Positions 41,369 through 49,581 of a DNA stretch of 64,000 nucleotides are shown piece by piece (position 1 is the first letter of the stretch; every line of letters begins with the position of its first letter). The notes beneath the pieces are model-generated. The model saw only the letters and a list, made by a program, of their open reading frames with translations, searched no databases and was not told the origin of the DNA. Origin of the DNA: Clostridia bacterium (GTDB lineage Bacteria > Bacillota > Clostridia > UMGS1883 > UMGS1540). Made by a program: the position numbers and the translations under genes. The stretch spans positions 88,681-152,680 of the forward strand of contig JAFSYJ010000039.1 in assembly GCA_017450025.1 (NCBI GenBank). Direction: 5' to 3'.

Positions 41369-42541
41369 CTAAATAAGACCTTTTAACTTTTCCGCCATAT
41401 CCGTTCTTTCCCACGGCAGGTCTATATCGTCTCTGCCGAAGTGGCCGTATGCCGCAGTCTGCGCGTATATCGGGCGTCTGAGTCCCAATGTCTCGATTAT
41501 TGCACCCGGGCGAAGGTCAAAGGTTTTGGTTACGATTTCTGCGAGTTCTTCGTCAGACACCTTGCCTGTGCCAAACGAATCGACTCTTACGGATACGGGG
41601 CGTGCAACGCCTATCGCGTACGCAAGCTGGAGTTCGCACTTTGAAGCAAGCCCTGCCGCAACGATATTTTTGGCAACATATCTCGCCATATACGCCGCGC
41701 TTCTGTCAACCTTTGTCGGGTCTTTGCCCGAAAAAGCACCGCCGCCGTGGCGTGCCATACCGCCGTATGTATCGACTATTATTTTTCTGCCCGTCAGGCC
41801 GCTGTCGCCGTGCGGTCCGCCCACAACAAATCTGCCCGTCGGGTTTACAAATATCTTTGTGCCGCCGTCAATCATTTCACGCGGGACGGAGGGCATTATT
41901 ACCTTGTCTATTATGTCTTTTCTGATTTGGTCGAGCGTTACATCTTTGTCGTGCTGTGAAGAAATCACAACAGCCTCTATCCTGACGGGCTTATCCCCGT
42001 CGTATTCAACGGTGACCTGACTTTTGCCGTCGGGGCGAAGGTATTTAAGCTCGCCTGACTTTCTGACATCTGTGAGCTTTTTGGAAAGCTTATGTGCAAG
42101 CGATATCGGAAGCGGCATAAGCGTTGGAGTTTCATCACACGCATAGCCGAACATCATACCCTGATCGCCCGCGCCTGTTATAAGGTCGCTCTCCTCGCCT
42201 GCTTTTGCCTCATACGAGCGGTCAACACCCATTGCTATATCGGGCGACTGTCCGTGCAGACAGTTTAAAATCGCGCAGGTAGAAGCGTCAAAGCCGTAGC
42301 TCGAATCGGTGTATCCGATTTCCTTAACAGTATCGCGCACGATTTTTTGTATATCTACCCAGCAGGTTGTAGTGACCTCTCCCATGACCGTTATAAAGCC
42401 TGTTGATGTGCAGGTTTCGCAAGCGACGCGCGCTTCTTTATCCTGCTCTAAAATAGCGTCTAAAATTCTATCTGAAATCTGATCGCACATTTTATCGGGA
42501 TGTCCCTCTGTTACGGATTCAGATGTAAAAAACTTTTTCAT
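41369..42541 (-). CDS. metK: S-adenosylmethionine synthetase
   Basis: Makes SAM from methionine and ATP. The signatures [16 protein letters not shown] near the N-terminus, [15 protein letters not shown] near 120 and [19 protein letters not shown] near 265 are intact. 390 aa, full length. It starts 12 bp after the COG2426 membrane protein gene. No SAM riboswitch precedes it, although these are common before metK in Bacillota. It supplies SAM also needed by the MetH activation protein. Confidence 0.97.
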   Translation of the reverse strand: MKKFFTSESVTEGHPDKMCDQISDRILDAILEQDKEARVACETCTSTGFITVMGEVTTTCWVDIQKIVRDTVKEIGYTDSSYGFDASTCAILNCLHGQSPDIAMGVDRSYEAKAGEESDLITGAGDQGMMFGYACDETPTLMPLPISLAHKLSKKLTDVRKSGELKYLRPDGKSQVTVEYDGDKPVRIEAVVISSQHDKDVTLDQIRKDIIDKVIMPSVPREMIDGGTKIFVNPTGRFVVGGPHGDSGLTGRKIIVDTYGGMARHGGGAFSGKDPTKVDRSAAYMARYVAKNIVAAGLASKCELQLAYAIGVARPVSVRVDSFGTGKVSDEELAEIVTKTFDLRPGAIIETLGLRRPIYAQTAAYGHFGRDDIDLPWERTDMAEKLKGLI

Positions 42542-42553
42542 TTGTATTCCTCC

Positions 42554-43033
42554 TCAAAAAATATTGATTACCCACTTGACAAGCGATGTGCCGAAGCACA
42601 TTATAACACCTGCCGTTACAACGCCTGCAACAATGCTCGGAAGTGCGTACTTCATACGCATATCAAGCGCCGACGCCGCAATAGCTCCCGACCACGCACC
42701 TGTGCCGGGGATAGGTATCGCGACGAACAGAAAAAGCCCAAACGCGCTGTAACGCATGATCTTTTCGCGGTTTTTTTCTATTTTGCCTTCTATCCACTCT
42801 GCAAACGGCTTTAATGCCTTTGTCTTTTTAAGCCACGACATAACAGGCCTTGTGAGAAGCAGTATAAACGGCACGGGGATAATGTTCCCAATGACCGCCA
42901 CAATAAATGTCGTCATCACATCAAGCCCCATACCTATCCCGACAGGGATAGCTCCCCTCAATTCAACAACGGGGATAAGCGACAGAAGAAACACATATAA
43001 TTCCTTTTCAAATGTTACAAAAAATTCCTGCAT
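42554..43033 (-). CDS. COG2426 / small multidrug export family membrane protein
   Basis: 159 aa with about four hydrophobic helices; PVVELRGAIPVGIGMG near residue 20 and VAIPIPGTGAWSGAIAASAL near 105 are the conserved blocks of the Sm_multidrug_ex family. Despite the family name a drug-export function is poorly supported. A promoter lies 38 bp upstream. It heads a likely operon with metK, the 89-residue membrane protein and recD2. Confidence 0.85.
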   Translation of the reverse strand: MQEFFVTFEKELYVFLLSLIPVVELRGAIPVGIGMGLDVMTTFIVAVIGNIIPVPFILLLTRPVMSWLKKTKALKPFAEWIEGKIEKNREKIMRYSAFGLFLFVAIPIPGTGAWSGAIAASALDMRMKYALPSIVAGVVTAGVIMCFGTSLVKWVINIF

Positions 43034-43070
43034 ATTACCCTCTTTGTCTTTTGTTTATAGCATATTATAT

Positions 43071-43099
43071 ATACTATATCTTTTTGAAATATTTGTCAA
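43071..43099 (-). promoter_or_regulatory. Promoter of the COG2426-metK operon
   Basis: TTGACA (43094-43099), a 17 bp spacer and TAGTAT (43071-43076) on the minus strand. A TATAAT lies a few bases further on but at poor spacing. Confidence 0.5.
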
Positions 43100-43103
43100 G
43101 TGC

Positions 43104-43637
43104 TTATTCGCGCCAAGCGTAAATCCTTTTATAAAGCTTTATCTTGCGGACATACTTTTCGGTTTCGGCAAACGGAATGTCGTCAAGGTTTTCGCCGTCC
43201 GCAGAATACTCGGTGTCATCTATCCATTTATCGACATTTGTGTATCCCGCGTTATACGCCGATATTGCGCTCTTTTCGTTGCCGTTATAATAATCGAGCA
43301 GGTACGAAAGATAATAAACGCCTATCTCTATATTGTCCTTCGGCTCAAAAATATCGTAGCTATCAAGCCCGATTTTGTGAGCGCACCACGCGGCCGTGCC
43401 GTCCATTATCTGCATAAGCCCCTTTGCACCGCGCTTTGACTCGCTTTTGGCGTCAAAGTTACTCTCTGCCTTTATCACGGCATAGACGAGGTTTTTGTCA
43501 ACCCCGTAGCGTTCTGCCGCGTCTTCGACATACATATTATAGTTAAACGGAAAAAGATACTCCGTGAGCATCGGAATTGCCTTGATTATGCCTACTATGA
43601 CAAGCACAAGCAATAAAAGTCTAATCAGTTTTTTCAT
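43104..43637 (-). CDS. Lytic transglycosylase (SLT/MltE type), membrane-anchored
   Basis: Cleaves peptidoglycan glycan strands outside the membrane. An N-terminal helix (residues 5-22) anchors or exports the protein. The SLT domain starts with AVIKAESNFDAKSESKRGAKGLMQIM, where Glu58 is the catalytic acid, and continues with NIEIGVYYLSYLLDYYNGN and ISAYNAGYTNVDKWI. 177 aa, a minimal form. It overlaps coaE by 17 bp and is the last gene of the polA cluster. Confidence 0.93.
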   Translation of the reverse strand: MKKLIRLLLLVLVIVGIIKAIPMLTEYLFPFNYNMYVEDAAERYGVDKNLVYAVIKAESNFDAKSESKRGAKGLMQIMDGTAAWCAHKIGLDSYDIFEPKDNIEIGVYYLSYLLDYYNGNEKSAISAYNAGYTNVDKWIDDTEYSADGENLDDIPFAETEKYVRKIKLYKRIYAWRE

Positions 43638-44205
43638 TAATACACCATTTTTTTATTTTTTGTTTTAATTCCTCAATGCTGCCGTCGTTATCAAATATTA
43701 CATCTGCTATCGCGGCGTATTCTTTGTCGGAGAGCTGGGAATCGAGCCTGTTTTCGGCCACTTCGCGCGTAATACCGTCGCGCGCCGTTATCCTCGCTAT
43801 GCGCTGCTCCCTCGGAGCAGTTATGAGAATTGCCTTATCGCACTCACAGAACTCCTTTGGCGGCAGTGCCGCGTCGATAAGAACATCTTGATTTGATTCC
43901 GACACAATGCGGCAAAGCTCCTTTTTTATATATTTATGCGTGATTTTATCCAGTATTCCGAGCTTTTTGGGGTCGGCAAACACAACCTCGCCGAGCTTTT
44001 TGCGGTTTATCGCGCCGTCCTGCAGCAAAATGCCGTCGCCGAACGCTCTGACCGTTTCGTCATACGCGCTTTGACCCTTTTCCATAATTTTTCTTGCGAC
44101 CTTATCGGCGTCAACGACCTTAAAGCCAAGCTCTTTAAATATTTCTGACGCGGCGGACTTGCCGCTGCCGCTGCCGCCCATAAGCCAATAAATTTTATTT
44201 TGCAT
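43621..44205 (-). CDS. coaE: Dephospho-CoA kinase
   Basis: Last step of coenzyme A synthesis. P-loop GGSGSGKS at residues 10-17, VVDADKVAR with the substrate Asp near 33, and VLIDAALPPKE and TAPREQRIARITARDG in the lid region. 194 aa from ATG 44205, which follows GGAG at 8 nt; the longer frame starts 30 bases upstream inside polA without a ribosome site. It overlaps polA by 11 bp, the usual polA-coaE arrangement. Confidence 0.93.
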   Translation of the reverse strand: MQNKIYWLMGGSGSGKSAASEIFKELGFKVVDADKVARKIMEKGQSAYDETVRAFGDGILLQDGAINRKKLGEVVFADPKKLGILDKITHKYIKKELCRIVSESNQDVLIDAALPPKEFCECDKAILITAPREQRIARITARDGITREVAENRLDSQLSDKEYAAIADVIFDNDGSIEELKQKIKKWCINEKTD

Positions 44206-46711
44206 CGTACCAGCTCCTGCCGCTCGCCATATCAACAGTCAAGGGAACGGAAAGCTCAAACGCGCTTTCCATCTCGCGCTTTAAGATTGCCTTTACCTTT
44301 TCTTCTTCGTCACAATGCGCCTCTACAATAAGCTCATCATGCACCTGAAGTATCAGCCTTGAGCGCGGAGCTTCTTTTTTAAGCGCGTTATAAACCTTTA
44401 TCATAGCGAGCTTTATAATATCCGCCGCTGTCCCCTGAATGGGCGCGTTGAGCGCAACCCTCTCGCCGAATGCGCGGACATTAAAGTTTGATGATTTAAG
44501 CTCGGGAATATACCTGCGCCTATTAAAAAGCGTTTCCACATAGCCGCGCTCTTTGGCGTATTCCACGGTTGCTTTCATATAGTCCCTGACAGACGGAAAG
44601 CTGTCAAGGTACTTATCTATATAATTTTTTGCCTCTTTATTTGTAACGCCTATATCCTCCGCAAGCGAAAACGCACTTATCCCGTAAACTATGCCGAAGT
44701 TTACCGCCTTTGCCTTACGGCGCATATCGTCTGTTACCATAAAGTCCGCAACGCCGAACACCTGCGCCGCGGTCTGCGCGTGGATATCCGCTCCGCTTTT
44801 AAAGGCGTCTTTCATTCTTTCATCATCGGCAACTGACGCCAGCACGCGGAGTTCGATTTGCGAATAGTCCGCGTCAACAAGGATATGCTCGCTGTCCGAC
44901 GCTACAAACACCTTACGAAGCTCGCGCCCCAAGTCCGTTCTGACCGGAATATTCTGCAAATTGGGATCTGTTGAGCTTATCCTGCCCGTTGTCGTCACGG
45001 TCTGGTTAAAGTGCGAATGTATCCTCCCCGTATCGGGGTTTATAACGCTCTGCAAGCCGTCTGCGTAAGTTGATTTGAGCTTTGCCAAATGGCGGTATTC
45101 AAGAATAGCGGGGATAATCTCGTTTTTACCAGCAAGCTTTTCCAGCACATCAACAGATGTCGAATAGCCTGACTTTGTTTTCTTTTTATTAGGCAGGTCC
45201 AATTTTTCAAACAGAATAACGCCGAGCTGTTTTGGCGAATTTATATTAAACTCCTCGCCTGCAAGCGAATATATTTTTTGTTCAATCGTTTCTATTTTGC
45301 CGCTGAGCATTTGCGAAAACTGCTCAAGCATATCTTTATCCGCCTTAAAGCCTGTTATCTGCATTGACGCGAGCACCTTTATAAGCGGCAGTTCAAGCTC
45401 ATTATAAAGCCGCTCCTGTCCGTTTTCCGCAAGCTTTTGGCGCAAAACCTCTGCAAGCTCGCCGAGCTTTGCCGCGCAAGATGCGCCGTTCATCTGCGTT
45501 CCCAAATAATGACCGATAATCGCCTCGGCTGAAAAGTCAGTCCTCGCGGGGTTTAAAATATACGCCGCTATCGCTGTATCAAACGCAAGACCTTCGTATT
45601 CTATGCCCATTTTGGAAAGCTCTACAATATCGTCTTTTGCGTTATTTGCAATTTTTTTAACGCCTGCGTCTTCAAAAACGGATTTGAGATTTTGTGCGTT
45701 TGTGCGGTAAACATCGCCGTCAAGCTCAAAGAAAACCTCGCCGTTTTTTAAAATATATGTCAGAGTTCCGCTTGCAGTTATTTTTTTTGCCGCGTCTGTG
45801 TCTGCGTCTTTTATATCAATCTCAAGCTCCGCCGTTTCTTCCTGTGTCCCTCCGTTTAAGTCCAGCTTTTTTATCATGCTTTTGAACTCTAAATTTTCAA
45901 AAAGCGATACAAGATTTGCTCCAAACGGTTTTTGGCGGTAGTCCTCAATACTGCCGACGGGAACATCGCGCTTTATCGTGCCAAGCTCGCGGCTCAAAAA
46001 TGCGGACTCCCTGCCTGCCTCAAGCTTTGTGAGAAGTGCGCCCTTAATATCGGACAGGTTATCGTAAACGCCCTCTATCGTCTTATACTTTGAAACAAGT
46101 GAAAGCGCAGTCTTTTCGCCTATGCCCGCAACGCCGGGGATATTATCCGATGAGTCGCCCATAAGCCCCTTGACCTCTATCAGTTCTTTTGGGTTTATGC
46201 CGTACTTTTTCTTGACCTCACCGGGGTCATAGCACACCGTCTGCGTCTTGCCGCCTGCCGAAACAGTCAGCAGTACATTTGTCATATCCGACACAAGCTG
46301 AAGGCTGTCCCGGTCGCCCGTCAGAATACGGCAGGCTACGCCCGACCTTTCGCACTCCGCAGACACACTGCCTATTATATCGTCAGCCTCAAAGCCTTCC
46401 ATCTCGATATACGGTATGCCCATAGCCGTCAGCACCTCGCGCAGAACAGGCATCTGCTCCGCAAGCTCAGGCGGCATACCCTTGCGAGTGCCTTTATACT
46501 CCGAATACATCTTATGTCTGAATGTCGGCGCGGCAAGGTCAAACGCCACGGCGATAAACCCGGGCTTTTCTTCCTCCACGACCTTAAAGTATATATTAAG
46601 AAAGCCGTATATGCCGTTTGTATTAAGCCCCGACTGCGTTGTGAGCGTTCTTATCGCGTAAAACGCCCTGTTTATTATGCTGTTACCGTCTATTATCAAC
46701 AGTTTTTCCAT
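44195..46711 (-). CDS. polA: DNA polymerase I, proofreading domain degenerate
   Basis: Fills gaps and removes RNA primers. The 5' nuclease domain (about 1-290) has LLIDGNSIINRAFYA, EADDIIGSV and GLMGDSSDNIPGV. A 3'-5' exonuclease-like domain (about 300-465) lacks the DxE motif that holds the catalytic metals, so proofreading is probably absent, as in Bacillus and Thermus. The polymerase domain has DYSQIELRVLA near 617, KAVNFGIVYG near 670 and VHDELIVEA near 793. 838 aa. It starts 17 bp after the P-loop/Asp23 gene. Confidence 0.95.
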   Translation of the reverse strand: MEKLLIIDGNSIINRAFYAIRTLTTQSGLNTNGIYGFLNIYFKVVEEEKPGFIAVAFDLAAPTFRHKMYSEYKGTRKGMPPELAEQMPVLREVLTAMGIPYIEMEGFEADDIIGSVSAECERSGVACRILTGDRDSLQLVSDMTNVLLTVSAGGKTQTVCYDPGEVKKKYGINPKELIEVKGLMGDSSDNIPGVAGIGEKTALSLVSKYKTIEGVYDNLSDIKGALLTKLEAGRESAFLSRELGTIKRDVPVGSIEDYRQKPFGANLVSLFENLEFKSMIKKLDLNGGTQEETAELEIDIKDADTDAAKKITASGTLTYILKNGEVFFELDGDVYRTNAQNLKSVFEDAGVKKIANNAKDDIVELSKMGIEYEGLAFDTAIAAYILNPARTDFSAEAIIGHYLGTQMNGASCAAKLGELAEVLRQKLAENGQERLYNELELPLIKVLASMQITGFKADKDMLEQFSQMLSGKIETIEQKIYSLAGEEFNINSPKQLGVILFEKLDLPNKKKTKSGYSTSVDVLEKLAGKNEIIPAILEYRHLAKLKSTYADGLQSVINPDTGRIHSHFNQTVTTTGRISSTDPNLQNIPVRTDLGRELRKVFVASDSEHILVDADYSQIELRVLASVADDERMKDAFKSGADIHAQTAAQVFGVADFMVTDDMRRKAKAVNFGIVYGISAFSLAEDIGVTNKEAKNYIDKYLDSFPSVRDYMKATVEYAKERGYVETLFNRRRYIPELKSSNFNVRAFGERVALNAPIQGTAADIIKLAMIKVYNALKKEAPRSRLILQVHDELIVEAHCDEEEKVKAILKREMESAFELSVPLTVDMASGRSWYDAK

Positions 46712-46728
46712 AAAAGCTCCTTTTATTT

Positions 46729-47541
46729 TTATTGGATTATATCCAGCGCTTTGATTTTAACCGTTACAAAGTTTACATTTATTGAGGTGGTGTTTTCAAC
46801 CGCCTCTGTCACGCGCTTTATCACCTCACGCCCGACAGGCTGAAGCTTTATCCCGTACTTTACGGCAATATCAACGCGTACATCTATGCCGTCGGAAGCC
46901 TCGGTTATAACGCTCGCGGGTACGGCTGTCACACCCTCTACCGTGTGCGCCGCCTGCTTACATATCGATACAAGCACGCTGTTTGATATCTCATACTCGC
47001 CCATATAACTGAATGTTGGGCGAACGACCGACTTCTCGATGACATCTTCTTCCTTTGATGAGTGCACTATTTTTTTGAGCGAGTCCTTCCAATACCCCGA
47101 AAAGCTCTTTTTTATCTCAAATGTCGGCACGGGTATTACATGCTTGCCCTGACTGCGGCGTATGTTTATCGCGCTTTCGATTTCTGTCTCGGTGGCTACA
47201 TCGTTTATCTCAATAAATCTTTTGACCTCGCCTATTTCAAGCGCATCTGCGATTTTTTTAATCATACTGTGCGAAGTCCCAAGCACCAATATACCTGACG
47301 GATTTTCGCTTTTTATTGCGTCTTTGACATCTTGCGTGTGTTCGTCATCATAAAACAGCGCACGCCTTACGCTGGCAAGCTTTGTGCCTTCCTTTTTGGC
47401 TGATTTGCCCGCGATTATGCGCCCCTCTGTTATCAAAAGACCGTCGTCTATGATATATTTTATATTATTTTCTGCGGCAACCTCCGCCGCGCGATAGCTT
47501 TTTCCGCTGCCCGAAACGCCTACAAAGCCTACAACATCCAT
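46729..47541 (-). CDS. P-loop ATPase fused to an Asp23/Gls24 domain
   Basis: 270 aa, two parts. Residues 1-165 look like a P-loop nucleotide-binding domain: Walker A GVSGSGKS at 8-15, then IIDDGLLITEGR and a possible strand SGILVLGTS at 82-90. Residues 178-265 are an Asp23/Gls24 (alkaline shock) domain: YEISNSVLVSICKQAAHTVEGVTAV and VDIAVKYGIKLQPVGREVIKRVTEAVENTT. Stand-alone Asp23 proteins sit at the membrane in envelope stress; an ATPase fusion is less familiar to me. It lies between rex and polA. No membrane segment. Function unknown. Confidence 0.82.
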   Translation of the reverse strand: MDVVGFVGVSGSGKSYRAAEVAAENNIKYIIDDGLLITEGRIIAGKSAKKEGTKLASVRRALFYDDEHTQDVKDAIKSENPSGILVLGTSHSMIKKIADALEIGEVKRFIEINDVATETEIESAINIRRSQGKHVIPVPTFEIKKSFSGYWKDSLKKIVHSSKEEDVIEKSVVRPTFSYMGEYEISNSVLVSICKQAAHTVEGVTAVPASVITEASDGIDVRVDIAVKYGIKLQPVGREVIKRVTEAVENTTSINVNFVTVKIKALDIIQ

Positions 47542-47560
47542 AATTCCACCGCCTTTTTGA

Positions 47561-47615
47561 TTAAAAGGGGTTGCGACAAACCGTTTTATTAAAGCCGTTT
47601 TGTTACAATCCCTCT
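47561..47615 (-). terminator. Possible weak terminator after rex
   Basis: On the minus strand AGGGATTG-N3-CAAA pairs with TTTG-N3-CAACCCCT around a long loop, followed by TTTT. It lies just past the rex stop. One pair is a mismatch on this strand, so read-through into the P-loop/Asp23 gene is plausible. Confidence 0.35.
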
Positions 47616-47620
47616 TTTGT

Positions 47621-48256
47621 CTATTCTATCTCGCTGATTGCGTGCGAAAGCGTCATAAGGCTTTCGCTCAAATGAACATTCTCAATCTTTATTCCGTCAG
47701 GAACTTTAAGCTCCATATGCGAAAAATTCCAAATTCCCTTTATGCCGAGAGGACATATTCTTTCCACAATATCATGCGCCGACTGCTTTTTGACAGTCAG
47801 TATAACGATGTCGGGCTTGAGCGCCTCAAACTCCTCCTCGATGGTATCTATATGCTTGACCGTAAGTCCGTTTATGACTGTGCCGCACACATCGGCGCTA
47901 TTGTCAAATATGCCCACAAGGTTAAAGCCCCTGCGCTGAAACCCCGGGTAATTTGCAATCGCATGACCTAAATTGCCCGCTCCGATAATTACGGTTTTAT
48001 ACCCTCTGTCAAGTCCTAAGATACTGTGTATCGTCTTATGAAGCTGTTCTATATTATAGCCGTAGCCCTGCTGTCCGAAGCCGCCGAAGCAATTAAAATC
48101 CTGCCTTATCTGCGACGCGGTAAGTCCCATTTTTTCTGCAAGCTCCTTGGAAGAAATCCTCTCCACTCCCATATCGCGCAGTTCGCTTATGTGTCTGTAA
48201 TACCTCGGTAGGCGGCGTACAACAATTTGCGGTACATATTTAGAACTTTTGCTCAT
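47621..48256 (-). CDS. rex: Redox-sensing transcriptional repressor Rex
   Basis: Senses the NADH/NAD ratio and represses fermentation and respiration genes. The N-terminal winged helix (about 1-80) has RRLPRYYRHISELRDMG, KMGLTASQIRQDFNCFG and the loop GFGQQGYGYN. The Rossmann domain has VIIGAGNLGHAIANY near residue 92 and ends with a domain-swapped helix. 211 aa, full length. It starts 2 bp after icd, so redox sensing is tied to expression of the oxidative TCA branch. Confidence 0.95.
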   Translation of the reverse strand: MSKSSKYVPQIVVRRLPRYYRHISELRDMGVERISSKELAEKMGLTASQIRQDFNCFGGFGQQGYGYNIEQLHKTIHSILGLDRGYKTVIIGAGNLGHAIANYPGFQRRGFNLVGIFDNSADVCGTVINGLTVKHIDTIEEEFEALKPDIVILTVKKQSAHDIVERICPLGIKGIWNFSHMELKVPDGIKIENVHLSESLMTLSHAISEIE

Positions 48257-48258
48257 TA

Positions 48259-49413
48259 TTATATCCTCTTTATCGTTTCCATAATATAGTCTGCGTATTC
48301 AGCAGAAGTTGCGCCTGTGTCTCTGCCCGTCATAACGAGCTTTTTCTCCTCAAACATACATATATCCATAGCCTTGGCAAGCTTATCCGCCTGCGCCTGA
48401 TACCCAATGTGCGACAAAAGCATAACCGCGGCGCGGATAATGCTTGACGGGTCGGCGTATTTATCTCTGCCCTCCTGTACCATTCTCGGCGCGCTGCCGT
48501 GAATAGCCTCGAACATAGCGTATCTCTTACCTATGTTTGCACTGCCTGCCGTGCCTACGCCGCCCTGAAACTCTGCGGCTTCATCAGTTAATATATCACC
48601 GTAAAGGTTAGGCAGTATAAGCACCTTGAAGTTGGTGCGTCTCTTTTCGTCAACGAGCTTTGCCGTCATAATATCGATATACCAATCGTCAAACTCGATT
48701 TCAGGATATTCGCTTGCAACCTTCTGGCATATTTCAAGGAATTTGCCGTCGGTCGTCTTGACAACATTCGCCTTTGTAACGGCTGTGACCTTATTTTTGC
48801 CGTTTTTGCGTGCAAATTCAAACGCGGCTCTCGCAATTCTCTCACTGCCTTCAGTAGTCGTTACGCAAAAGTCGAACACGAGGTCGTCGTTTATCTGAAC
48901 ACCGTCTGAGCCGAGCGCGTACGAGCCCTCGGTATTCTCGCGGAAGAATGTCCAGTCTATACCCTTATCGGGTACGGAAACAGGGCGCACATTTGCAAAA
49001 AGGTCAAGCTCTTTACGCATTGCGACATTGGCACTTTCGATATTCGGCCACGGGTCGCCCTTACGCGGTGTAGTTGTCGGGCCCTTTAAAATAACATGGC
49101 ACTTTTTGAGTTCGTCAAGCACATCGTCGGGGATTGCCTTATTTACCTTAACTCTGTTCTCAATCGTGAGCCCCTCGATAACCTTGAATTCCACCTTGCC
49201 TGCCTTGACCTCGTCCGCAAGCAAAAATTCGAGTATTCTGTGTGCCTCGTGCGTGATGGCAGGACCTATTCCGTCGCCGCCCACAACGCCTATTATGATT
49301 TTGTCAAGCTTTGAATAATCCAAAAAATCCTTCTCCGCTTTGATTTTTTCTACTCTTTGGAGCTGTCTCTCAACAAGCTCTGCAAATTTTTGTACTGATG
49401 CTGAAATGTCCAT
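48259..49413 (-). CDS. icd: Isocitrate dehydrogenase, probably NAD-dependent
   Basis: Oxidative decarboxylation of isocitrate to 2-oxoglutarate. GGDGIGPAITHEAHRIL, the FRENTEGSYALGSDG substrate loop, DIMTAKLVDEKRRTNFKVLILPNLYGDILTDEAAE (metal aspartates) and FEAIHGSAPR mark the isocitrate/isopropylmalate dehydrogenase family. Isopropylmalate dehydrogenase is less likely because of the context with aconitase and the N-terminal extension of about 40 residues. NAD preference is inferred. 384 aa. ATG follows AGAAAGG at 10 nt. It follows acn by 168 bp and precedes rex by 2 bp. Confidence 0.88.
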   Translation of the reverse strand: MDISASVQKFAELVERQLQRVEKIKAEKDFLDYSKLDKIIIGVVGGDGIGPAITHEAHRILEFLLADEVKAGKVEFKVIEGLTIENRVKVNKAIPDDVLDELKKCHVILKGPTTTPRKGDPWPNIESANVAMRKELDLFANVRPVSVPDKGIDWTFFRENTEGSYALGSDGVQINDDLVFDFCVTTTEGSERIARAAFEFARKNGKNKVTAVTKANVVKTTDGKFLEICQKVASEYPEIEFDDWYIDIMTAKLVDEKRRTNFKVLILPNLYGDILTDEAAEFQGGVGTAGSANIGKRYAMFEAIHGSAPRMVQEGRDKYADPSSIIRAAVMLLSHIGYQAQADKLAKAMDICMFEEKKLVMTGRDTGATSAEYADYIMETIKRI

Positions 49414-49472
49414 TATTATTGTTCCTTTCTAATTTACATAAGAAGTGCCACAGGCATCAAATCTGTAAAAGC

Positions 49473-49520
49473 CGTGAGTATATCACGCTTTATATCATAT
49501 GAGGTTAGATATGGCTAACC
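49473..49520 (-). promoter_or_regulatory. Two inverted repeats upstream of icd (operator candidates)
   Basis: CGTGA-N5-TCACG (49473-49487) covers a TATACT hexamer on the minus strand that could be a -10 box for icd-rex, with only a poor -35. A second repeat GGTTAG-N6-CTAACC (49503-49520) lies 15 bp upstream in the icd direction. Neither matches the Rex consensus TTGTGA-N6-TCACAA well, although TGA...TCA spacing is similar. The rest of the 168 bp gap shows no gene. Confidence 0.4.
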
Positions 49521-49581
49521 GCTTTTTTATACATTTTTATAATTTAATGCTTTATGCGGTCTGTGCTATTTTAGCAAGCCC

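Noticed and set aside
42542-42553. SAM riboswitch before metK, or before metF/metH
   Set aside because: Only 12 bp separate metK from its upstream gene; the 100 nt ychF leader lacks the SAM-I core.
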